Made by a program: the position numbers and the translations under genes. A DNA stretch of 5,322 nucleotides from DATCZS01 sp036525795 (GTDB taxonomy: Bacteria; Actinomycetota; Acidimicrobiia; Spongiisociales; ZC4RG35). The DNA lies in assembly GCA_036525795.1 (NCBI GenBank), contig DATCZS010000068.1:1-5322 (forward strand), written 5' to 3'. A model generated the notes under the pieces. That model did no database searches. It was not told the origin of the DNA and saw only the letters and a list, made by a program, of their open reading frames with translations. Of this stretch, positions 1-5,023 are shown piece after piece (position 1 is the stretch's first letter; each line of letters begins with the position of its first letter).

Positions 1-2
1 GC

Positions 3-233
3 TCCAAGAGGTCCGAGTCGATCGACCCTGTCACCGTGTATTGGCAGGGCCGACCCGGGCGGCCGCTGGGTCGGTATCAGTCTCGTGAGTTCGCGAACAT
101 GGCCGAGGCCGGACACTGGATCGAAGATGCCCGGGTCGGGCGACAGATCATCTGGCTGCAGTGGGGAACAGGTCGCCTGTACTTGGTGCACTGGGCGTCG
201 ATCGACGGAGACTGGGCTGGAGAGGGCGGCTGA
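3..233 (+). CDS. Unrecognised tryptophan-rich protein, 3' end only
   Basis: The frame is open from the left edge to a TGA at 231-233 and gives 76 residues, so the true start probably lies outside the window. A GTG at 36 and an ATG at 99 exist in frame, but neither has a convincing ribosome binding site. Codons mostly end in G or C, as in the recognisable genes here, which supports real coding. The visible part has five tryptophans, several in short aromatic patches (for example QIIWLQWGTGRLYLVHWAS), and no membrane segment, signal peptide or cysteine. I recognise no family. The gene converges on the sirtuin gene, with only 24 bases between the two stop codons. It could be the tail of a longer protein or a small stand-alone gene; function is unknown. 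Confidence 0.5.
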   Translation, partial: SKRSESIDPVTVYWQGRPGRPLGRYQSREFANMAEAGHWIEDARVGRQIIWLQWGTGRLYLVHWASIDGDWAGEGG

Positions 234-239
234 CCGCTG

Positions 240-268
240 CCGGCCACCCCGCCGGTGCTAGCCGGGGG
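240..268. terminator. Possible weak bidirectional terminator between convergent genes
   Basis: Two mutually exclusive hairpins can form between the stop codons of the left-edge gene and the sirtuin gene. One pairs 240-244 with 251-255 (CCGGC/GCCGG, six-base loop). The other pairs 252-255 with 262-265 (CCGG/CCGG) and, past a one-base bulge, CCC 248-250 with GGG 266-268; it overlaps the sirtuin stop codon. No T-run follows on either strand. Convergent genes need a terminator here, but GC-rich DNA makes short hairpins by chance, so this is tentative. Confidence 0.25.
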
Positions 269-1100
269 TGAGTGATCGGACGATGGCGGGGACCGCCTGT
301 CCGGCCGGTTGGAGGATGTCGATCCATACTTCGGGGGTGCGGATCAGGGCGGTGAAGTCGTCCCGGTCGACGTTGACGTCGATCACCGGCACCCCGTGGG
401 CGCCGGCCAGTCCCGCCATCCGGATCGGCAGGTTGGTCGCCCCCGAACTTCCCACGATGACCAGCAGGTCGGCGTGGCCCATCGCCACCTGGGCGGAGTC
501 CCAGTGGTAGTGCTCTTCGTCGTAGGTTTCGTCGAACCACAGCACGTGCGGCCGCGTCGGCTCCCCACAGTCGGGACAGCGCAGCAGTTCGAAGGTGTGT
601 TCGTCGACCAGCGTGTCCTTCGCTACCGGCCCGACACCGGCGGGGAGGGGCCACAGGCGGGTCGAACATCCGGCGGCGCAGCGCATGAACTCGATGTTGC
701 CGTGGATCTGAAACGTCCGTTCCGATGTGTTGCCTGCCCGCAGGTGGAGTCCGTCGACGTTCTGGGTGACCAACAGGAACCGGTCGCCGATCGTCTCCTC
801 CAGTTCGGCCAGTGCCCGGTGGGCGGCGTTGGGTTGGGCCGCCCGGCATACCCCCAACCGGTACAGATACCACGACCACAACATGCGGGGATCACGTTGG
901 AACGACTCGAAGGTGGCCAGCTCGGACGGCAGATACTCGACTGACCCGGCCGTCCAGTACCCCTCCTCCCCCCGGAACGTCGGGATCCCCGACTCGGCCG
1001 AAACCCCCGCCCCGGTCAGGAACACGATCAGACGGCGACCCTCCCAGACGCCCGCCAGGACATCGAGCACCTCGGGTGGAAGCGGCCAAACAGTCGACAT
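258..1100 (-). CDS. Sir2-family NAD-dependent protein deacylase, class III (SIRT5/CobB-like) signature
   Basis: This 280-residue protein is a sirtuin, which removes acyl groups from lysines using NAD and releases nicotinamide and O-acyl-ADP-ribose; it should be cytoplasmic. The NAD-binding motif GAGVSAESGIPTFRG lies at residues 30-44, TQNVDGLH at 112-119, and the catalytic His is H133 in IHGN. Zinc ligands are C141, C145, C175 and C178; the first pair has three residues between the cysteines rather than the usual two. A62 and Y78-x-x-R81 match by position the Ala and Tyr-x-x-Arg that in SIRT5 and CobB hold succinyl or malonyl groups, so desuccinylase or demalonylase activity is inferred. The later NAD-site Gly-Ser/Thr-Ser is G217-S218-S219. 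The common WFGE reads WFDE (188-191). The start ATG at 1100 is the first usable one after an in-frame stop at 1134-1136, and the length is normal for bacterial sirtuins. No good Shine-Dalgarno sequence is present; see the possible leaderless promoter. The gene appears monocistronic. Confidence 0.95.
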   Translation of the reverse strand: MSTVWPLPPEVLDVLAGVWEGRRLIVFLTGAGVSAESGIPTFRGEEGYWTAGSVEYLPSELATFESFQRDPRMLWSWYLYRLGVCRAAQPNAAHRALAELEETIGDRFLLVTQNVDGLHLRAGNTSERTFQIHGNIEFMRCAAGCSTRLWPLPAGVGPVAKDTLVDEHTFELLRCPDCGEPTRPHVLWFDETYDEEHYHWDSAQVAMGHADLLVIVGSSGATNLPIRMAGLAGAHGVPVIDVNVDRDDFTALIRTPEVWIDILQPAGQAVPAIVRSLTPG

Positions 1101-1107
1101 CGGTCGG

Positions 1108-1137
1108 ACAGTAGGTACTCCCCGGCGGATCTGTCAC
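1108..1137 (-). promoter_or_regulatory. Candidate promoter of the sirtuin gene, leaderless type
   Basis: Read on the - strand, GTGACA (1137-1132, five of six matches to TTGACA) is followed after 18 bases by TACTGT (1113-1108, a TAnnnT -10 box). The -10 box ends seven bases before the ATG at 1100, so transcription would begin at or next to the start codon. This would explain the missing Shine-Dalgarno sequence, and leaderless mRNAs are common in actinobacteria. The match is by eye and the -10 box is only half consensus. Confidence 0.35.
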
Positions 1138-1366
1138 AACCCCTCGTCGGGTCGTCGCTTTGGCGAAGGAGCGTGAGGAATGCTCTTCTCAGGCGTGGTG
1201 AAGGCGGCATCGAATTGATGCCCCCGGCACTTGCCGCTCGTCGTCTGCTTCGTGGATGTGTCCGCTTTGCCGGCTGTGGCTGAGATGAGCGCGTTCTCGA
1301 TGTGGACAACCGGCCTGGCGGCGTTGGTGCGTCGTGTGCCCGTCGATGGGCAAGGGCTCGACAAGT
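1138..1366. other. Gene-free stretch between sirtuin gene and hydrolase terminator
   Basis: No recognisable gene was found here. A 76-codon frame stays open on the - strand (1364-1134, TTG start) and reads H-I-E-N-A-L-I-S-A-T-A-G-K in its middle, but it starts beside the terminator hairpin, has no ribosome binding site, and resembles no family I know. On the + strand a frame ending at 1367 is hydrophobic but is broken by a TGA at 1217-1219. The stretch holds a 17-base dyad, GGCATC-GAATT-GATGCC (1206-1222). It may be the remains of a mobile element or old gene, or the upstream control region of the sirtuin gene; nothing in it decides between these. Confidence 0.4.
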
Positions 1367-1396
1367 GAAAGCCCCTGCCGTGTGGCAGGGGCTTTC
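1367..1396 (-). terminator. Strong hairpin, likely terminator of the serine hydrolase gene
   Basis: GAAAGCCCCTGCC (1367-1379) and GGCAGGGGCTTTC (1384-1396) pair perfectly over 13 bp, with a four-base loop (GTGT on +, ACAC on -). The hairpin lies 30 bases past the hydrolase stop codon at 1426-1428, just where a terminator is expected. The A/T-rich foot of the stem (AAAG/CTTT) puts three T residues at the end of the hairpin on either strand. No longer T-run follows, as is usual in high-GC actinobacteria. It could also stop transcripts entering from the left. Confidence 0.8.
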
Positions 1397-1425
1397 GGGA
1401 TTCGTCTGATGCTCGTGCGCTGCAG

Positions 1426-1872
1426 TCACACCGGGATCACCTGCCAGACCCATGCCCAGACCCCAAGCGTCACAGCGCCGAGAGTGACGACACTGGAGGC
1501 TGCGACGACCCGAGTCGGCATGTCTCGCCGCTGGGTCACCATTGTGACCATCAGGGCGGTCGCCGAGACGATGGCTCCGGCGATGGCGATCTGAGCTGAT
1601 CGGATAGGAGCCGGCAGGCCGGTGAACAACTTCATGACTTCAACCGTTGTCAGACCGTATCCGAGCGACACGATGAACGCTGTGACCAGTCCTCCGGTCG
1701 CAATGGTCAGCCATCGCATCGCCCCACGAGTCCTGCGGATGGCAACCACCGATCCAGCAACCACCATGAAGAGAGATACGCCGATGAGGGCGATGTTGAA
1801 GATCGTCGTCTCCCACCAGGCCGCTTGGCGGTAGCTGCCGGTGCCACCCTTGGTGGCGTAGGTGACATCGTC
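1426..1872 (-). pseudogene. Out-of-frame C-terminal membrane module of the serine hydrolase
   Basis: This is the natural end of the hydrolase gene, displaced by one base. It encodes 148 residues (431-578 of the repaired protein): a short beta-like and aromatic stretch, then four hydrophobic helices at about 453-475, 483-503, 522-542 and 552-576. Basic clusters R-R-T-R (476-479) and Q-R-R-D (544-547) fall after helices one and three. By the positive-inside rule this places the catalytic domain outside the cell and the tail anchored in the cytoplasmic membrane. Serine hydrolases with an N-terminal secretion signal and a C-terminal helix bundle are a known bacterial arrangement. The absence of further stops or damage argues for a very recent change or a sequencing error. 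An internal ATG at 1767 could in principle start a separate 113-residue membrane protein, but it has no clear ribosome binding site. Confidence 0.82.
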
Positions 1873-3163
1873 GGGGGCCCTGGTAGAAGACCGTTCCGTC
1901 GGCGTCGGTGTCGATGGAGAACTGTGAGACCAGGGCTTCCAGTCGAAGAAGGCTTCCGGTGTCGAGCCGGGTGGTCACGTAGACGCCAGGTCGGGCGTCG
2001 ATGGTCTGTCCACTGCCGTCCGCCGTGGGCGCCGCATCGAAACTTGAAGGACCCGGGTAGAACCTTTCGACCAGCATCTCGTGCAGGTTCCGCATGAACC
2101 CGGTCTGGGGGGAAGGATCGCCCGTACCGACCATGGATTCACCGTTCACCGCCGTGTAGAACGCGACACCCTCGTCGGGAAGGATGGTCATGCGGTTGGA
2201 GGTGCCGATGCCGTTTCCTTCGTGATAGAGGGCCGACCGGTTCTCGTACCGCCACTCGGTCAGTCCGGTGGTGTAGGCACGGAGGCCCGGATACGGACCG
2301 GCCGGCGTGAGCAGCCCATCGCGTGTCGATTGCGAGAGGGGGCTGTCCTCGGCCAGCAAAGCGCCCATGAACCGTGCGATGTCGTTGCCGGTGGCGATCA
2401 GTCCCGCACCGGGCACCAGGTCCGGAGTGTCGATGGGATACGGCGCCAGGCCACTGCTGTTCCATGAGTAGCCGATGGCAATGTCGTCGGGGGCCGGCTG
2501 GCGGAAGGTTGCGGCGCTCATGCCCAGCGGTTCGAAGAGACTCGAGTGGGCAACCTCGGGGAACTCCCCGCCCATGGCCCCTGCCATTGCGGCTCCGGCC
2601 AGCGTGTAGCCGACACTCGAGTAGCTGGCGACGACGTCGGGGGCGAAAGAGCGGTCTGCGAGGTTCCGGACCCACTCGTCCAGGTCGTGCGCATCCGCCT
2701 TGTCGAGATGGTGACTTCCCACGAAGGCGTCGGGGTAGCCGCCTCGGTGCTGCAGCAACTGTCGCAACGTGCTGGCCGGCCCGTACCGGTCGGTCAGATC
2801 GATGTCGAGATAGGTGTCAACGGGTACGTCGAGATCGAGGTGGCCGTGTGCTGCGAGTTCGAGGCCCAGGGCAGCGGTGATCGGCTTGGAGATCGAGCCC
2901 ATCCGCAGCGGCGTGTCGATGGTCATCTCACGCCCGGTGGTCGCATCGGCCAGGCCGAATGCCTCGGCAATGACAGTCCCATCAGCGTCGACCATGACGA
3001 ACACCAGACCCGGAACTCCGGATGCGTCCATCTCTTCGGTCGCGAATGTGCGCACCGCTTCTTCCAGGCCGGACGGCCCTTCTGCTGCGATCGCACCGAG
3101 GCCAGGCAGAAACACCAGAGCCAGCAGGCCAAGAACTGCGATTGTCTTGCTTGCGTTTCTCAT
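1640..3163 (-). CDS. Secreted serine hydrolase, beta-lactamase/PBP-like family; frameshifted before its membrane tail
   Basis: The protein belongs to the beta-lactamase-like serine hydrolases (class C beta-lactamases, DD-peptidases, esterases). The start at 3163 is chosen because GAGGAG precedes it and it gives a clean signal peptide (residues 1-27, hydrophobic core 8-25); a start at 3193 would put ten polar residues in front. The catalytic Ser is S90 in S-I-S-K (90-93) and the third motif is H314-E315-G316. The second motif, normally Tyr-x-Asn, reads Y181-S182-S183, keeping the Tyr base but losing the Asn. About 60 residues after the catalytic domain look beta-rich. From residue 431 the given frame turns into an Arg/His-rich tail of 77 residues without family character, ending at 1640. 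The frame one base over continues smoothly (Q-G-P-D-D-V-T-Y-A-T-K) into four membrane helices down to 1426. Removing one C from the run at 1873-1877 restores a 578-residue protein. The substrate cannot be told from sequence. Confidence 0.88.
   Translation of the reverse strand: MRNASKTIAVLGLLALVFLPGLGAIAAEGPSGLEEAVRTFATEEMDASGVPGLVFVMVDADGTVIAEAFGLADATTGREMTIDTPLRMGSISKPITAALGLELAAHGHLDLDVPVDTYLDIDLTDRYGPASTLRQLLQHRGGYPDAFVGSHHLDKADAHDLDEWVRNLADRSFAPDVVASYSSVGYTLAGAAMAGAMGGEFPEVAHSSLFEPLGMSAATFRQPAPDDIAIGYSWNSSGLAPYPIDTPDLVPGAGLIATGNDIARFMGALLAEDSPLSQSTRDGLLTPAGPYPGLRAYTTGLTEWRYENRSALYHEGNGIGTSNRMTILPDEGVAFYTAVNGESMVGTGDPSPQTGFMRNLHEMLVERFYPGPSSFDAAPTADGSGQTIDARPGVYVTTRLDTGSLLRLEALVSQFSIDTDADGTVFYQGPRRCHLRHQGWHRQLPPSGLVGDDDLQHRPHRRISLHGGCWIGGCHPQDSWGDAMADHCDRRTGHSVHRVARIRSDNG
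1873..1877 (-). other. Frameshift site: run of five C in the hydrolase gene
   Basis: On the coding strand the gene reads CAG-GGC-CCC-CGA. With four C in the run it would read CAG-GGC-CCC-GAC-GAT-GTC and stay in the frame of the membrane tail. A homopolymer is the typical place for a base-call error or a slipped-strand mutation. A ribosome slipping +1 on CCC-C before CGA would also restore the frame exactly. Confidence 0.8.
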
Positions 3164-3167
3164 GTCA

Positions 3168-3173
3168 CTCCTC
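3168..3173 (-). promoter_or_regulatory. Ribosome binding site of the serine hydrolase gene
   Basis: GAGGAG on the - strand lies four bases before the ATG at 3163 (GAGGAG-TGAC-ATG). It selects this start over the in-frame upstream start at 3193, which lies inside the short palindrome at 3188-3198. Confidence 0.75.
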
Positions 3174-3187
3174 TGTGACTCGCTTGA

Positions 3188-3198
3188 CCACAATGTGG
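3188..3198. promoter_or_regulatory. Palindrome CCACA-A-TGTGG in the divergent promoter region, possible operator
   Basis: This is an 11-base perfect dyad with a one-base centre, 24 bases upstream of the hydrolase start codon. A looser outer pair (TGA at 3185-3187 and TCA at 3200-3202) may widen it. Its place, between the divergent hydrolase and kinase genes, fits a repressor or activator site. On the + strand TTGACC (3184-3189), a good -35 match, overlaps it, but no matching -10 box follows at good spacing. No known regulator can be named. Confidence 0.3.
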
Positions 3199-3217
3199 CT
3201 CAGTGAGGTCTAGGGCA

Positions 3218-3270
3218 CATCGGGGGCGGCACCGGTTCGCTCTAAGGGCTGGCCCCGATGCGGCGGTTCG
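3218..3270. repeat. Spaced inverted and direct repeats in the divergent intergenic region
   Basis: CATCGGGG (3218-3225) and CCCCGATG (3253-3260) are perfect 8-base inverted copies separated by 27 bases. CGGTTCG occurs at 3233-3239 and again at 3264-3270 in direct orientation, 31 bases apart, close to three helical turns. Both pairs lie upstream of the kinase start. They may be binding sites for a dimeric regulator such as the LuxR/NarL-type regulator encoded downstream, or may be chance in GC-rich DNA. Confidence 0.3.
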
Positions 3271-3292
3271 ACCGATATACGAAGATGGGCTC

Positions 3293-5023
3293 ATGCAGGC
3301 GATGACGACGAAGCCCGTGGCGGCTTGGCTGGCCGCCGCAGGGGTCATGGTCCTGGGGCTCGCCACGGGATGGGCTGCGTCAGCCTCGACCCTCCCGGGT
3401 GCCCCGTCGACCGCCGTCGTGAGGGCCGACGTCGCTGCGGGCTGGTCGTTCGTCGTCGTCGGAGCGGCGCTGTGGACCCGCTATCGCAGCAAACTGATCG
3501 GAGGACTGGCGATTGCGGTCGGGTTGGGCATATTCCTCCCCGACATCCGCTGGTTCGAAGGCAGTGTCCCCTGGACGCTTGGGTCGATGCTCACCGATGT
3601 CCACCTTGTTCTGCTCGCCTGGCTGGTCCTGGCATTTGCCGACGGTCGCCTCGATCGAGCTGAGCGTGGCTACGTCGCCTTCCTCAGCGCCTATTTCGTC
3701 GTGCTGGCGGTGGTCGGCCACCTCTTCGAGGATCCGAGGCCGGGGTGCCAGGAATGCCCGGCAAGCTTCATGCTCATACGCCCCGACGCAAAGTTGAACG
3801 ACCTGATCTGGGGCGTCGGACAGGTGGGCAACCTGATCCTTATCGGGGTTCTCGTTGCGTTGATCATCCGGAAACGGAACTCCTCGAGTCAGGCGGCCCG
3901 GCGCGCCCTCAGCCCGGTCATCTGGGCCTTATGGCCGATCGCCTTGGCTCTGGTGCTGGCGTTCCTGGAACCCCTCGTCGGCTTCGGGGAATCCGGAGGC
4001 AAGGCAGTGCTGATGATCGAACGCCTGGCGCTGATTGCCTTCCCGGCAGCCCTCGTCGTCGGCATCGTGCGGTCCCGACTCGATCGGGCAAGGGTGGGAG
4101 ATCTGGCTCTGGCGTTGGAGGACGCGATCACTTCCACCGAGTTGGAGGCAAGGATCGGTGAGGCAATGGGGGATTCGACGGCGCGCCTCGTGTTTCTGGC
4201 CGAGCACGGTGACGGCCTCATCGATACTCGAGGCAGGACGGTTCATGTTGGGGCGGACAGATCACGGGTGGTGATCCGGGCCGGCGATGGGACGGAGATC
4301 GGCGCAATTGTCTATGACCCGGCGGTCGACGAGGCCCTGGCCGCCTCCGTCGCGGCCACCGCCACTTTGGCGATGCGCAATGAGAGCCTTCGGGCGGAAT
4401 TGCGAAGGCATCTGCTCGAAGTGGAGCGCTCGAGGGAGCGAATCGCCAAAGCCGCGATGGATGAGCGGCGGCGTATCGAACGGGATCTGCACGATGGTGC
4501 CCAGCAGGGTCTGCTGGCATTGGGAGCGCGTCTCGGCTCTATACGCGGTAAGGCGGACGGTGAGATGGGGCGACTTCTCGATGAGGCGATCTCCGATCTT
4601 CGGTCGACGGTGGACAGCCTGCGCGATTTCGCACGTGGAGTGCATCCGCCAATCCTCACCGACAGGGGCCTGGCGCCCGCCATCGAGACCCTGGCCGAGC
4701 GTTCCCCAGTCCCGGTGCATGTCGACGTCGAACCGGACCGGTTTCGTCCTGCCGTCGAGGCGGCTGCATATTTCCTGGTGGCTGAGGCTCTGACCAACGC
4801 CGCTCGACATGCCAAGGCGACATCTGTAAGGATCACAGCGTTCCGCACGGATGGTTGGCTGCATGTCGAAGTATCCGACGATGGAGACGGCGGCGCCGAC
4901 ATGGACGGTGGAACCGGGCTTCAGGGTCTACAGGATCGAGTCGAGGCGATCGGGGGACAGATGCAGGTCAGCAGCCCACTCGGTGAGGGAACGACGCTGA
5001 GGGCGAAACTGCCATGCGAGTGA
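3293..5023 (+). CDS. Membrane sensor histidine kinase, NarL/DesK-type (HisKA_3), eight helices
   Basis: This 576-residue kinase autophosphorylates on a His and passes the phosphate to the response regulator encoded next to it. Eight hydrophobic segments lie at about 10-30, 46-62, 68-86, 99-117, 126-143, 171-193, 207-229 and 238-260. Basic loops (R63-Y-R-S-K, R193-K-R, R260-S-R) place the C-terminus inside. The loop between helices five and six (144-171), predicted outside, contains C152-Q-E-C155. Residues 262-360 look like the degenerate GAF-like linker of actinobacterial kinases, then a coiled coil (about 362-390). The H-box has phospho-acceptor H400 in DLHDGAQQ; the ATP site shows N502 (E-A-L-T-N), D529-D-G-D-G and G540-T-G-L. 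The frame extends upstream to a GTG at 3203, but those 30 residues are Arg-rich and lie in the promoter region, so ATG 3293 is preferred; ATG 3302 is possible. The ribosome binding site is weak. A -10-like TATACG lies at 3276-3281. The signal sensed is unknown. Confidence 0.93.
   Translation: MQAMTTKPVAAWLAAAGVMVLGLATGWAASASTLPGAPSTAVVRADVAAGWSFVVVGAALWTRYRSKLIGGLAIAVGLGIFLPDIRWFEGSVPWTLGSMLTDVHLVLLAWLVLAFADGRLDRAERGYVAFLSAYFVVLAVVGHLFEDPRPGCQECPASFMLIRPDAKLNDLIWGVGQVGNLILIGVLVALIIRKRNSSSQAARRALSPVIWALWPIALALVLAFLEPLVGFGESGGKAVLMIERLALIAFPAALVVGIVRSRLDRARVGDLALALEDAITSTELEARIGEAMGDSTARLVFLAEHGDGLIDTRGRTVHVGADRSRVVIRAGDGTEIGAIVYDPAVDEALAASVAATATLAMRNESLRAELRRHLLEVERSRERIAKAAMDERRRIERDLHDGAQQGLLALGARLGSIRGKADGEMGRLLDEAISDLRSTVDSLRDFARGVHPPILTDRGLAPAIETLAERSPVPVHVDVEPDRFRPAVEAAAYFLVAEALTNAARHAKATSVRITAFRTDGWLHVEVSDDGDGGADMDGGTGLQGLQDRVEAIGGQMQVSSPLGEGTTLRAKLPCE

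Noticed and set aside
148..879. Long open frame on the - strand (243 codons) overlapping the sirtuin gene
   Set aside because: It is in another frame of the sirtuin coding strand, is Arg/Pro/Gly-rich with no family character, and arises from high GC.
309..944. Open frame on the + strand (211 codons) opposite the sirtuin gene
   Set aside because: Antisense shadow of a gene with unmistakable Sir2 motifs; no ribosome binding site and no recognisable domain.
1134..1364. 76-codon - strand frame beside the terminator as a gene
   Set aside because: Only a TTG start next to the hairpin, no ribosome binding site, no recognised family; kept as an unexplained stretch instead.
1367..1396. Hairpin as part of a tRNA or other structured RNA gene
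   Set aside because: No cloverleaf arms, T-loop sequence or CCA-like end around it; a simple stem-loop after a stop codon is a better fit.
1426..1767. Separate 113-residue membrane protein starting at 1767
   Set aside because: The frame extends upstream without a break to the frameshift site and completes the hydrolase; no clear ribosome binding site at 1767.
2546..3178. Open frame on the + strand (210 codons) opposite the hydrolase catalytic domain
   Set aside because: Antisense shadow; the opposite strand has the signal peptide, S-x-x-K and H-E-G motifs.
3203..3292. Upstream GTG start adding 30 residues to the kinase
   Set aside because: The added residues are Arg-rich, have no ribosome binding site, and cover the repeats of the intergenic region; the membrane part begins right after the ATG at 3293.
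4262..4864. Open frame on the - strand (200 codons) opposite the kinase domain
   Set aside because: Antisense shadow of the histidine kinase H-box and ATP-binding region.
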